This document shows positions 23,640 through 33,586 of a stretch of DNA of 64,000 bases, in pieces. Under the pieces are notes generated by a model, which had not been told where the DNA came from, searched no databases, and saw nothing but the letters and a program-made list of their open reading frames with translations. Positions within the stretch are counted from its first letter, which is position 1. Each line of letters begins with the position of its first letter. Source of the stretch: Cotesia glomerata (Eukaryota; Arthropoda; Insecta; Hymenoptera; Braconidae); assembly GCF_020080835.1 (NCBI RefSeq), contig NC_058158.1, positions 21,476,430 through 21,540,429 of the forward strand, read 5' to 3'. The translations under genes were made by a program, and so were the position numbers.

Positions 23640-24643
23640 CTAAAGGCCATCCCTGCAACTTCCCACTAATTCCGTTAATACCTGGCCGCTTTTTTGAGCT
23701 CTTCGAGCTCAAAAGTACAATCTGTGTGTTGTTTTAAGCTCTCCGAGCTCAAAAAGATACCTTTTCTATGCTTTTGAGCTCTTTGAGCTCAAAAGTCTGA
23801 TAGAAGTTTCATGGAACACTATTTTTTGAATGTTCATACCGCAATAACTTTTGAATGAATGAACCGATTTTTACGCGGTTGGCGGCATTCTACGTAGTTT
23901 TTTAAGCCTTATAAATAATTTCTAAGTTTCAATTGGTCAAACTAGAAATTTCGGAGTAACTCTGAAAAAACACTTTTTTCGGTTTTCTTTCGTTCACGAT
24001 ATCTCTCGAACGAATCAACCGATTTTGACCAGCTTGGTGGCAATCAACGTGGTTTTATGATGTTAAGAGCTGATTAGTTTTTGGAATCGATCGGTAGAGC
24101 TGTTTGAAAGTTATTCCAAAAAATGTCGAAGTTATGTTGAAAAAATCCTTATTTCCAAATATTTCGTCGAGGATATCTCTCGAACTAATCAACCGATTTC
24201 CACGTTTTTGGCGGCAATCGACGCGGTTTTTTAACTTCTGAAATTATTTTATATCATCAAAAACGATCCGAGAAGAAATGACGAATTTATGTGAAAAAAA
24301 CAGTTTTTTCGGTTTTTTTCGGTTTTATTTCGTTCACGCTATCTCTCGAACGAATCAACCGATTTTGACCGAATTAGCGCTGATCGGCGTGGTTTTTTGA
24401 CGTTAAGAGCTGATTAGTTTTTGAAATTGATCGATCGAGCCGTTTAAAAGATATTCCAAAAAAACCACTTTCAAAAATGATTTTTTTCTAATTTTTTTTG
24501 AGATTTTTCAAAATTTCTCAAAATCTATCGGTCCGAATCGGTTCAAATTCTCAGGAAATCTAAGTTTGGCGAAGCCCTTTCGAATGGCACCAACCGCGAT
24601 GAAATCGGTTCAACCGTTCAAAAGTTATAAGTGATTCACATAC

Positions 24644-24716
<73 letters not shown>

Positions 24717-24880
24717 TACAGACATAGTGACAACCTCGCGGGGATAGTCAGGGAAGCTTCCTGTGACCTTCAAACGTCGAGATCTGATAAAAACTCGATT
24801 TTTGCAAAACGGGGTGAAAACAATAACTTCCCGATTTTTGAAAATCTGAGATTTTTAGCGGGAAGTTAAAAATTTAATAA
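23640..24880 (+). repeat. Dispersed repeat family R with internal (CA)n tract
   Basis: The left part has three palindromes of the form TTTTGAGCTC-N3-GAGCTCAAAA (23692, 23731, 23772). The middle has degenerate units of about 170 bases built on ATCTCTCGAACGAATCAACCG (near 24000, 24172, 24344). A (CA)n tract at 24646-24712 follows. The right tail GACATAGTGACAACCTCGCGGGG to GCGGGAAGTTAAAA is repeated after LINE copies 2 and 3. This copy therefore shows an unoccupied AC target. Confidence 0.75.
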
Positions 24881-25960
24881 ATAAATTAAAAAAATATTTT
24901 CAAAAACATAAGAAAATGACTTATAACAAAATCCCAACTTGGAGTATTTGAAACTAATTTTCCCATTAGTTTTATATAAAACATATCTCAAAAGTTATAC
25001 TGTATAGTGATAGAGAAATATATATCCAATAATTATGATTTAAATTAAAAGTGAAAATTAAACACTGAAGATTTCGAACGTGATTATTCTCACCTAAGAA
25101 AAAAATGAGTATCTCAAATAATTTATTGTCTACTGAATATATTGTTTACGAACATTAAAGTTGACCATAAATAATCAATGGAAACTTTTATTTTTTATAT
25201 TTTTTATTTTTTGAATTATGGGGAACTATTTAATTATGCATAAAATTGAGAAAAAAACGGCCCTTCTTATATTATACAAAATTGCTATAACAAAAAGAAT
25301 ATGGTAAATGAAGTTACAAACAATGTTTGCAAATATAAGGCGTTTTCATAGTAATTTAGCAAAAAGTTTTGTAAAATTACCACACACATTATAGACAATA
25401 ATAATTGGGGGTGAAATTAAAATTCACGATTTAATTTCACAATTAAAATTTGAATGTTACAAAGAAAGTTACTAAATTTTTAAAGACTCCATTGTAATTT
25501 CTATTACAACTTTGTTTTGTGATTTTGTAAAAATTTCTAGTAAACCAAATTACAAACAATGTTTGTAAATCTCAAAGATTTGTATTGAAATTCGACAAAC
25601 AGTTTTGTAAAATTACAATACAATTAGGATTTTTACATGAAAATCATAAAATTACAATACATCCTACCAAGTTTCCTGACATCTTTTGAAAAATTACCAA
25701 AATTGTTTCATAACTTCGCAGTAGTAAACATCGATTTGTAATTTTCCCCAACATTTGTTTTGTAAAATAATTGTAATTTTACAAATATTTTTAATAGTGT
25801 GGAGGACATGCTATAGCCGGTGAGTATAATAACATCAGCAGTGTTATTAATAATAAGATTTCAATTATTGTTTTCACTTCATGGATACTCATTTTTCTAT
25901 AATCCACTCTTTTCAACAGCTTACCGATGAATGATGGTGCCAATGATTTTGTTGAGTATT
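24881..25960. repeat. Non-coding region with TTTGTAAAATTAC repeats
   Basis: No gene is seen. From about 25250 to 25800 the motif TTTTGTAAAATTAC and its complement recur, ending ATTTTTAATAGTGTG. The segment resembles 6574-6806. It lies just left of the Polinton-like genes; no Polinton terminal inverted repeat could be recognised. Confidence 0.4.
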
Positions 25961-26134
25961 TTAATAAACAATTTGACGTTCACGTAACTCTTCAATAATA
26001 TATATTATTTCATTTGAGTGACTCGTGTTACCAGCAACTTGAGATGCTGTTAGTAAGCGAAGTCTATCAACCAGTTCATTAGGATCATCCCAGTAAACAT
26101 AATCAATATTTTTTCGTTTTCTAGAAGCTGTCAT
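25961..26134 (-). CDS. Small Polinton-associated ORF (57 aa), overlapping its upstream gene
   Basis: The ATG overlaps the stop of the preceding frame (ATGA). The product begins with a basic stretch (TASRKRK) and continues YVYWDDPNELVDRLRLL. I associate that block with the C-terminal end of a larger insect Polinton protein, usually fused to the domain encoded at 26131-26919. The split is thus either a start-stop overlap or, more likely, a one-base frameshift in an originally continuous gene. Function is unknown. Confidence 0.6.
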   Translation of the reverse strand: MTASRKRKNIDYVYWDDPNELVDRLRLLTASQVAGNTSHSNEIIYIIEELRERQIVY

Positions 26135-26919
26135 AAATTGAGTAACCCTTGACTCTCTATGAATGATCGAGTTAGCTTAGAGATGTATTTATTATACTTG
26201 GTGCTCTTTTCAGTGTAAAGACTTCGATCAGCTTCATAATGCTTTATATGTGTATTTGTTGAAATTAATAGATCTTCATAAACTTTCAAATCGTGATCAT
26301 TTATTAGACGCTCTAGAGGATCAATCTTAAATAATAACTCAATCAATCCTGGAGTTAACGGAATACTTTTATTTTTCACTATTAGACTATTATTCTGAAA
26401 CTGCACTGTTGAATCACCCAAAAATAGTTGTTGACCCTTTTTACGAATTCCAAATCTGGTATCTAGTCCTCGAAGATGTTTTTTGCTTCTATTTAATGTT
26501 GACATACATTGAGATAGAGAGTCTTGCTCTTTTATTGGTGTGTTTGTCATTCCTGGAAATGGTGAGACAATAGTTTGATTTATCATACTTATACTTGGTT
26601 GATCTAAACCAAAATTTTCAGCTGATATTTGAGAGGTGTCATCGTAGAACGTCTCATATTGACTTACTTCAGGCTTCTTGATAGAATAATTTTGTGAATT
26701 CTCTTGTTTAATTTCATATTTTATAGCTTTAGAGTTTTCGACTAAAGCTTTCAATGGTGTAACTATAGGTTTAAATGCTTCATTTGCTGCTTGTTCCGAA
26801 GAACCCCTCCCGATTTTCAATATTTTATATTTTTGTCTGATTGCATCACTAATTTTAGATATTTGATTCAACATCTCACCTTGTTGAGAAATATTTTTTT
26901 TTATATGCCATGTTAACAC
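26131..26919 (-). CDS. Polinton-associated hypothetical protein (DUF8207-like)
   Basis: 262 residues. The N-terminal half is helical and charged. The C-terminal half has LDTRFGIRKKGQQLFLGDS, an NNSLIVKNKSIPLTPGLIELL segment and a tail with TNTHIKHY. This architecture (YG-R...LG-S, then TPGL-ELL) recurs in insect proteins near Polinton packaging ATPases; from memory it resembles the family named DUF8207, which I could not check. It lies just downstream of the ATPase gene on the same strand, 44 bases away. No catalytic motif is visible. A structural or virion role is inferred from context only. Confidence 0.6.
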   Translation of the reverse strand: MLTWHIKKNISQQGEMLNQISKISDAIRQKYKILKIGRGSSEQAANEAFKPIVTPLKALVENSKAIKYEIKQENSQNYSIKKPEVSQYETFYDDTSQISAENFGLDQPSISMINQTIVSPFPGMTNTPIKEQDSLSQCMSTLNRSKKHLRGLDTRFGIRKKGQQLFLGDSTVQFQNNSLIVKNKSIPLTPGLIELLFKIDPLERLINDHDLKVYEDLLISTNTHIKHYEADRSLYTEKSTKYNKYISKLTRSFIESQGLLNL

Positions 26920-26963
26920 ACCTGAAAACGTAATGCAACTGTTCAGTTTTTATACGTGATCAT

Positions 26964-27722
26964 TTAATTTATACTTATAAAGCAATCGAGGCCTTTTCTA
27001 TAGCGACCATTATTTAATTCACTATCTTTGTCAATAACCACAAATCCATGCTTGTTATCACTGTTTTTATCATTCCAACATGCTGCACATAAGTCTCTGA
27101 ATTCATTATACGGCATATCAGTATTTACATGATCATTGTAAATATGTTTCAAGTTCATTTCATCTTGGCGAAACAGTACAAGAAAGTTTGTATTGTCTCT
27201 AATCAAATGTTTTGGAATTTTTGAATAGGTTTGAGAGAGATAAAATCTGTCGACATTTTCATGTCGTCCCATACAAAAATAAGCTCTGATATGATCCTGC
27301 TTTTCACAGACTACGTCATCAAATATCATAAGTGAATTTGATTGCGCCTCATCTGGATTGATAACTGATTCATGATCACTAAATGGGTGATAGCCTACGC
27401 CCTCAACCGGTTTGAATATAGATTCCAAAAACTTATACTTTGGTTGCCTTAAGGATTTGGAATATACATAAATATATTCAAATCTCAATCCATTAGGATG
27501 TGTGACAAGAGCTAAAAGCGCGTTAGTCTTCCCACAATTTGATGGTCCATAAATCATTGCTCGAATAGTATTCGGTAAGAGTGATCCATGACGCTTTTGA
27601 AATTTTTTTTCATTACTTTGTACGATTTGATCAAAATTTATAACTGGTAATTTAGCGGTTTGCTTTTCAAACTTCATCTTAATTTCAAGAGATATTGATT
27701 GATGATGTTGACTAGCTGGCAT
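26964..27722 (-). CDS. Polinton/Maverick packaging ATPase (FtsK-HerA type)
   Basis: 252 residues, a normal length for the genome-packaging ATPase of Polintons and related viruses. Walker A is GPSNCGKT at residues 59-66. Walker B is SLMIFDDVV at about 130-138. The downstream YLSQTYSKIPKHLIRDNTN block fits the sensor region. The enzyme would pump DNA into the capsid. The frame is intact, unlike several neighbours. Transcription would start from the divergent promoter shared with the PLA2 gene. Confidence 0.9.
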   Translation of the reverse strand: MPASQHHQSISLEIKMKFEKQTAKLPVINFDQIVQSNEKKFQKRHGSLLPNTIRAMIYGPSNCGKTNALLALVTHPNGLRFEYIYVYSKSLRQPKYKFLESIFKPVEGVGYHPFSDHESVINPDEAQSNSLMIFDDVVCEKQDHIRAYFCMGRHENVDRFYLSQTYSKIPKHLIRDNTNFLVLFRQDEMNLKHIYNDHVNTDMPYNEFRDLCAACWNDKNSDNKHGFVVIDKDSELNNGRYRKGLDCFISIN

Positions 27723-27794
27723 TCAGATTATAACTTACTAGATTGGTTATAAATATTGAGTATTTATATGATTTAAGTCAGTGATCAATTAACC
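27723..27794. promoter_or_regulatory. Divergent promoter between ATPase and PLA2 genes
   Basis: Only 72 bases separate the two start codons. On the plus strand TATAAATATT (about 27752) and TATATG precede a TCAGTG initiator, then the ATG. On the minus strand TATTTATAACC lies upstream of the ATPase ATG. The layout is a compact back-to-back TATA promoter. Confidence 0.6.
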
Positions 27795-28220
27795 ATGGTT
27801 AAGAACAGTCGCATTATTAAAGCTAAAATCAAACGTGGTGGGGGAATTGTTAATGGTATTATCAATAAACTACCAATAGAATTACACGTACCAGGATATC
27901 AGTATTGTGGACCAGGCACTAAATTATCTAAAAGACTGGCTCGAGGTGATCCTGGTATAAATCTACTTGATAAAGCATGTAAATAGCATGATATTGCTTA
28001 TTCTAAAAATCCTAGAAATATGCATGCACGTCATGAAGCTGATAAAAAGCTGGCTCAACAAGCTGCCCTACGTTTTCACGCAAAAGACGCTAGTCTTGGT
28101 AAGAAATCTGTTGTCTGGAGTGTTAACAAGGCTGTGAGAATTAAAAGAAGTCTGGGTATGGGTTTATCTGTAAAAAGTAAAAATTTGAAAAGAAGAACAA
28201 TACGTAAAGAGAAAAATTAA
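27795..28220 (+). pseudogene. Phospholipase A2-domain virion protein, interrupted by a stop
   Basis: The first frame (27795-27986) has YCGPGTKLSKRLARGDPG, the calcium-binding loop style of the PLA2 domain known from parvovirus VP1 and from Polinton/adintovirus proteins. The catalytic histidine-aspartate pair lies immediately after an in-frame TAG at 27984-27986, and the same frame continues to 28220 with a lysine-rich tail. Such domains help a particle cross an endosomal membrane. As assembled, the catalytic dyad would be lost without readthrough. The frame then shifts into the next ORF. Confidence 0.75.
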
Positions 28221-28221
28221 A

Positions 28222-28608
28222 GGTCATAGCTTGAAAAAACCAATATCAGTGCGAAAAATAATAAGTTCAGCTAAGAAATCGATGCGTAAAAGTATTGAAC
28301 CAATTAAATCAGTTTTACATGTAACTCGAAAAGCTGTGAAGGATGCTGGTGGTAGAAAAAATGTAAAATTGCCACGGGTATTGCCAGTACCGTCAAAAAT
28401 TGGTGGGATATTACCATTTTTAATCCCAGCTTTCGCAGCACTCAGTGCAGTAGGTAGCTTAAGTGGGGGTATAGCATCTATTGATTTGGAAGAAAGTAAA
28501 CGTCATAATGCTACTATAGAAGTAATAGCTATGGGTCAAGGGTTATATTTGAAAACATATAAACAAGGAATAGGATTATATTTAAGTCCTGATTCAAAAA
28601 ACTATTAA
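28222..28608 (+). CDS. Basic, membrane-segment protein, minor-capsid or core-like
   Basis: The frame opens with lysine/arginine-rich sequence (KKSMRKSIEPIK) and has one hydrophobic segment (LPFLIPAFAALSAVGSLSGG). That combination is typical of the small pX/pVI-like or VP1-tail proteins of Polintons. The assigned start (TTG at 28231) is not convincing because the frame is open upstream into the PLA2 ORF tail. It may be the C-terminal part of the PLA2 protein separated by a one-base shift. Function is inferred from context. Confidence 0.5.
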   Translation, partial: GHSLKKPISVRKIISSAKKSMRKSIEPIKSVLHVTRKAVKDAGGRKNVKLPRVLPVPSKIGGILPFLIPAFAALSAVGSLSGGIASIDLEESKRHNATIEVIAMGQGLYLKTYKQGIGLYLSPDSKNY

Positions 28609-28635
28609 CGCTACCACATCGAGCACTCTCAAATT

Positions 28636-28911
28636 ATGATTTACTTTCGAGGGGTTTTCATGAGAAATGATTTACCAAAGTCAGGGACATGGGTGAATGA
28701 AACTGCAATCATAAATCTTGATGATAAAGATGGAAATGGTACACATTGGGTTGCTTACAAGAAATATAAAAATAAAGTAATTTATTTTGATAACTTTGGT
28801 AATCTTCAACCACCTAGTGATCTCATGAAATATCTCGGTGTGAGTAGCGTAAAATATAACCATAAAAAATATCAAGATTATAATACAGTTATATGTGGAC
28901 ACATGTCTTAA
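28636..28911 (+). pseudogene. Adenain-like cysteine protease, damaged at both ends
   Basis: The 91-residue frame has GTHWVAY (catalytic His), YFDNFG (catalytic Asp/Asn region) and VICGH (catalytic Cys), in the order of adenovirus-type and Ulp1-like maturation proteases used by Polintons to process capsid proteins. Residues normally before YFRGVFMRN are missing or in another frame around 28620-28650. The sequence after the Cys changes frame near 28900, so the last strand of the domain is lost. It lies between the core-like gene and the penton gene. Confidence 0.72.
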
Positions 28912-28921
28912 ATTCTTATGC

Positions 28922-28965
28922 AATCAACTATAAATTGATGTGTAGGATTCGATCAGTTATCAGTT
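28922..28965 (+). promoter_or_regulatory. TATA plus TCAGTT promoter of the penton-like gene
   Basis: CTATAAATTG at about 28929 is followed roughly 25 bases later by GATCAGTTATCAGTT, an arthropod-type initiator, directly against the ATG at 28966. The same arrangement precedes the second copy at 54340-54371. Confidence 0.6.
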
Positions 28966-29733
28966 ATGGCTGAGTCGTTAACATTAAAACTTTCAGGGAA
29001 CACCTCTGTATTGGAGGCTCAATATTTTCCACCTATTGAGTTGTCACAGACTAAAAATTATGTTTTGGAATTAGTGGAACTTCTAACCTATAATTCAATA
29101 CCTAATATCGATATTGGTTCTAATAAGATTTATATAGAAGGTGTAAATAGAAAAAATCCTACGAAACATGATTGGGAGTCTTACCCTAATGATGCTGCAC
29201 GGAGTAGAGCGTGGGCTGATAGAGTAATAACAATACCAACTGGAAGTTATGAAGTGTCAGATATTAATAATTATGTAACAAAACACGTACTAGAAGGTTT
29301 TGAATTTTGTTTAAAAGAAAACAACAATGAAATACGAAATGAAATTAAGTGTAATAAACCTGTTAATTTTAATCGTGAAGAAACAATCGCTAAAATATTA
29401 GGATTTTCAAATCGTCGTTTGGAGCCAAATGTACTTCACAAATTTGATTTACCTGTATCAATTCTGAAAATTAACGCCCTAAAAGTTGGGTGTAATATTA
29501 CTGGTGGTGCATATATGAATAATCAAAAAGTTCACACAATCCATGAGTTTTTTCCTCGTGTTAAGCCTGGATGTAAGATTGTGGAAGTACCATCACAGAT
29601 CATTTATATCCCAGTCACCGTCAAGTCTATACATAATCTCCAACTAAAGATAGTTGATCAAGACGGAAAATTAGTTAATTTTCGAGGTGAAACAATAACA
29701 ATAAGACTACATATCAATGCTGTAGATAAATAA
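28966..29733 (+). CDS. Polinton penton-like (minor capsid) protein
   Basis: 255 residues, beta-rich, with no enzyme motif. Its place between protease and major capsid, its length, and conservation in a second copy (53630-54334) support the single-jelly-roll minor capsid (penton) of Polintons. The shared opening MAESLTLKLSGN and the FPRVKPGCKIVEVPS block near the C-terminus are recognisable features. The frame is intact. It would form the capsid vertices. The assignment uses context and general family resemblance rather than a diagnostic residue. Confidence 0.75.
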   Translation: MAESLTLKLSGNTSVLEAQYFPPIELSQTKNYVLELVELLTYNSIPNIDIGSNKIYIEGVNRKNPTKHDWESYPNDAARSRAWADRVITIPTGSYEVSDINNYVTKHVLEGFEFCLKENNNEIRNEIKCNKPVNFNREETIAKILGFSNRRLEPNVLHKFDLPVSILKINALKVGCNITGGAYMNNQKVHTIHEFFPRVKPGCKIVEVPSQIIYIPVTVKSIHNLQLKIVDQDGKLVNFRGETITIRLHINAVDK

Positions 29734-29784
29734 TGGGTATAGTTTTTGATAAGAAGATTGGTGGTAGCTATATAACTCCATCAC

Positions 29785-29872
29785 CATGTCTGAAATCAGT
29801 CAGTCATCGCTCAACGTCTCAAGTGTTGACAGCTCAGAACGCACAGTTCCTCAAAAGCCTTGGGTTAAGATT
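29785..29872 (+). pseudogene. Small serine-rich ORF, interrupted by element X
   Basis: ATG at 29785 opens a serine-rich frame (SEISQSSLNVSS) that reaches VPQKPWVKI and is then cut by the insertion at 29873. The remainder (TTACGTGGAAAATCG...) resumes at 36927. The second Polinton copy has the equivalent uninterrupted stretch at about 53570-53460 on the minus strand. Function unknown; the position between penton and major capsid is constant. Confidence 0.6.
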
Positions 29873-30131
29873 GTAACGGATTTTTATACCGCTCAATTGG
29901 CCCCTTTGATTAAATTAAATAAAACAATAAACTAAACAAAATTGAAATCTAAATTAATAAACAAAAGGGCGCCACCAGGATTTTCAATCACGGTTCCTGG
30001 AACCGGATCCAGAGGTGAGAGCTTATCTTACAGGGAGAGAGAGTGAAGGAAGGTAATCTGAAATAAATAAATCTTTAATTAACAATGTATGGCCAAATTT
30101 ATTAATAACAAAATTATTCAACAATTTTCGT

Positions 30132-30132
<1 letters not shown>
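29873..30132. other. Element X, left part
   Basis: Non-coding. Includes GGGCGCCACCAGGATTTTC and GTTCCTGGAACCGGATCC, then an AT-rich stretch leading to a (CA)n tract used as the LINE target. Confidence 0.5.

Positions 30133-30166
<34 letters not shown>
30133..30166. repeat. (CA)n tract at the 5' side of LINE copy 1
   Basis: Seventeen CA units directly before LINE sequence. Confidence 0.95.
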
Positions 30167-30167
<1 letters not shown>

Positions 30168-30317
30168 GAGGGACACAAGATTGCTGAATGCAAAAACCCA
30201 GCGAAATGTGTATTATGCGCGGATCAAAGTGCGGAGAACTCGGCTCATCATGCCGGCGCATCCAGGTGCCCAGTATTTAAAGAGGCACTCCAGAAGATAA
30301 CAAACAAACAGACATGA
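30167..30317 (+). pseudogene. LINE copy 1, ORF1 C-terminal remnant
   Basis: Encodes the end of the zinc-knuckle region (CVLCADQS, then the Cys before PVFKEALQK) and finishes with TGA at 30315-30317, which overlaps the ORF2 ATG by the ATGA tetranucleotide. Confidence 0.75.
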
Positions 30318-33291
30318 AGATATTGCAGCTAAACCTAAACCATTGCGAAGCTGCACATGATCTGCTTATGCAAACAGCAAGAGAACTAGAGTTAGACTTA
30401 GTAATGATAGCAGAGCCATATAGATACCTGAATACCCAGCCTTGGGAATCTGACAGCACCGCCAAGGCTGTCATCTGGTCTTGTGGTAAGCATCCCTTCC
30501 AGAGTGTAGTTAACAATGATAATGCCGGCTTTGTAGCAGCAACAGTTAACGGCATCCGTTTCTACAGCTGTTATGCACCACCTAGCCTATCCATTTTTGA
30601 ATTCACTGAATTCTTGGACAAACTGACCGAGGACGCCAAGCAGCATTATCCGGTCGCGATTGCCAGTGACTTCAACTCCTGGGCAGTAGACTGGGGCAGC
30701 AAGCAGACAAATGCGCGAGGAAAAGCATTCCTCGAAGCTTTCTCTACACTAGATGTAGTCCAGCTCAACAGTGGTGATACGCCAACCTATACTAAAGGAG
30801 AAGCAAGCTCTATTGTAGATCTCACTTTCGTCAGCAGCAGCCTCATCAGTGGGAAATACGACTGGAAGGTGATGGATATCTACACAGCCAGCGACCACAA
30901 GGCAATTCTCTGGGAAATATTACATGACCGGAATACAAGAAGACCAATCAAGTCACTCAATACCATTGGATGGAAAGTGAAGTCTTTTGACACAAGCACA
31001 TTGATAATAGCCCTGAATAGTGAACCGATTACTACTGGACCCGCAGAAGAAATGACCAAGGACCTGATGAAAAGAGTTGTCCAGGCCTGTGACGCAAGTA
31101 TGGTCCGGAAATACAGCATAAGCCAACGCCCGGCAGTACACTGGTGGAACGACCACATCAGCGTTCTTCGGAAAGAGTGTCTAAAGAAAAGGAGAATATC
31201 CCAGCGTGGCTATCGACGACCTAACTCTGCGGAGCTGGTCGCAGAGTACAAAAAAGCCCGTCGATTACTGAACAAAGCCATCAAGGATAGTAAGAGGCAA
31301 TGCTGGAAAGAGCTCATCAACGAGGTGGACAAAGACCTGTGGGGTAGGCCGTACAAGGTGGTCATGAATCACCTAAAAGTCAAACAAATGCCGGAACCCA
31401 CATGCCCACAACTTCTGCAGAGAATCGTTACCGCGCTGTTTCCGCAGCAACGCGAGCTTCACTACCAGCTAGCTCAAGGAGAACTGGAGGACATTCCAAC
31501 TGTCACGGAAGAAGAACTGACGGAGGCTTGCAACCGCGTAGGGAATAATAAAGCACCGGGATTAGACGGAATCCCTAACATTGCCTTAAAAACAGCTATA
31601 AAGGCAGCACCGGCATTATTCCTGGATGTTTACAACACCTGCCTCAAAGAAGGGATTTTTCCTCGAAAGTGGAAACAGCAACGGTTAGTGCTGCTTCCTA
31701 AAGGGAAAAAGCCACCGGATGAACCGTCATCTTACCGCCCACTTTGCATGCTAGATACAGCGGGTAAGATATTCGAACGCATAATTCACCAGAGAATTGA
31801 AGCAGTAGTCGACCCACTCCTGGCAGACAATCAGTATGGATTCCGGAAAGGACGATCAACCCTGGACGCAATCAAACTGGTTGTTGATACGGCCAAGGAA
31901 GCAATCGCAGGAACCAGATGGAAGGGTGGAACGAAGAAGTATTGCCTGGTGGCGACCCTAGACATCAGAAATGCCTTCAACTCCGCCAATTGGGAATGCA
32001 TCATGCAGGCCCTCCAAGAGAAGAATGTACCAGAATACCTTCTTAAGATCGTAGCAAGCTACTTTGAAAACAGGGTCCTGAAGTATGACACGAAGAACGG
32101 TCCAAGGGAGTATGCTATTTCTGGAGGTGTACCACAAGGTTCAGTTCTAGGCCCGCTCCTGTGGAATATTATGTATGACGGCCTATTAAGACTAACTCTG
32201 CCAAGAAACGTCAAACTCGTAGCATATGCAGACGACGTAGCCGTAGTGATCGTTGCCAAACATCTTGACGAGATAAACCATGTGTTCGATCTCACTTTCG
32301 AGCGCGTTAACCGGTGGATGGACGCAGTGAACCTGCAACTGGCGCAACACAAAACTGAGGCAGTGCTTATTACCAGCAGGAAAGTGGTAGAGACAATTAA
32401 GCTGAAAGTCGCCGAACAAGAAATCACATCACAACCTTATATTCGATATTTAGGAGTGATGCTTGATGCCCGACTCAACTTTAAGCAGCAGGTAGAACAC
32501 GTCAGTGCCAAGGCGTCAGCATGCGGAACAAGTCTAGCACGACTGATGCCGAACATCGGAGGGCCAAAGCAGAGCAGAAGGGTACTGTTATCATCTGTAG
32601 TCACATCGGTGCTTACATATGGTATATCTATTTGGACCAACGCTCTCGAGATGCAAGAATCATGGAGGAAGGCTGGACCAGTATACCGACGGTGTGCCTT
32701 AAGAGTCGCCAGCGCCTTCCGCACAATATCCGAGGAAGCAGTGTGCGTTATTTCCGGAACTCTGCCTCTCAGAGTCCTCGCTGAGGAAAAACGGAACCTT
32801 TATCATCGTAAAGGTCAACTACACTAAGCGCTGAAGAGCTCAGAACTGAAGAACGGCAAAACAGCTTCGACCGATGGCAGCTCCAGTGGGACGCTGCAGA
32901 AAAAGGAAGATGGACGTATCGTCTTATACCGAGGATCGACGACTGGCTGAACCGGAGTCATGGAGAGGTTAACTACTACCTTACGCAGATGTTGTCAGGA
33001 CACGGCTGCTTCCGAGCCTATCTTCACCGCTTTAAGCACGACGATTCTCCGGAGTGCCCATCCTGCCCAGGTGTCGCTGAAGACGTGGAGCACGTGATCT
33101 TTGCATGTCCTCGTTTTAACCAACAGCGCGATGAATTAGAGAAGATTCTAAAAAAGAGAATTCAACCGGAGACAATAGTAGAAGAAATGCTGTCATCAGA
33201 AGCTGTCTGGAACGCCACGAGCACCTTTGCCACTGAAGTGCTTACAGAGTTGCGGTCCATCGAGAGAAAAAGAGCAGAAAACAGAAACTAG
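30314..33291 (+). pseudogene. LINE copy 1, ORF2: endonuclease and reverse transcriptase
   Basis: The first 837 residues are open. The APE-like endonuclease has LQLNLNHC with the catalytic Asn, IAEPY with the catalytic Glu and a final SDHKAI. RT has NNKAPGLDGIPN, GGVPQGSVLGPLLWN and the catalytic YADDVAVV (about 32226). A frame change in an A-run near 32812 separates the C-terminal part, seen at 32989-33291, which carries the R1-clade CPSCPG...EHVIFACPRF cysteine-histidine motif. Without the shift the protein would be about 990 residues. The product nicks target DNA and copies element RNA onto it. Confidence 0.9.
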
Positions 33292-33538
33292 AAGGGAGAT
33301 AGAAATAAAAAACATCTTAGCCACCAGAAGGAAGAGCGGCAGCTAATTCCTCCCCCCGCGAAGAAATGCCTTACGGCGGTACCATGGGGGATCAGAGGAT
33401 AGAAGAGAAAGGGGTTTAGGGTTTAGTGGGTAGGGGCGTTAGTGTCGAGTTAGTATGACGCTGCGTCGAGTCGCCACATATCCAGGCCAAACAGCTATGC
33501 CTAGAATCCGTAAAAAGGATTCCCCCCCCTACAAAAAA

Positions 33539-33554
<16 letters not shown>
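33292..33554 (+). other. LINE copy 1, 3' UTR and tail
   Basis: Holds GGGGTTTAGGGTTTAGTGGG and, at the very end, a small hairpin GAATCC-GTAAAAA-GGATTC, then C7 and an A-run. The same 3' block ends copies 2 and 3, so it is a candidate RT recognition structure. Confidence 0.75.

Positions 33555-33584
<30 letters not shown>
33555..33584. repeat. (AC)n tract at the 3' side of LINE copy 1
   Basis: AC dinucleotide directly after the LINE poly-A. Confidence 0.95.

Positions 33585-33586
<2 letters not shown>

Larger units (their letters stand above)
30167..33554 (+). mobile_element. R1-like LINE, copy 1, 5' truncated
   Basis: It starts inside ORF1 at the position matching 43047 of copy 2, then carries ORF2 and the complete 3' UTR. 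The tail ends GGATTCCCCCCC, poly-A, (AC)n. It lies in an AC microsatellite within element X. Over much of ORF2 it is nearly identical to copy 2. Confidence 0.92.

Noticed and set aside
32059..32427. Minus-strand frames opposite LINE RT
   Set aside because: Antisense shadows of the strongly supported RT frame; the same pattern recurs opposite copy 2.
33292..33540. Telomeric repeat (GGTTTAGGGTTTAG)
   Set aside because: Only two units, inside the LINE 3' UTR of every copy, and not the usual insect TTAGG.
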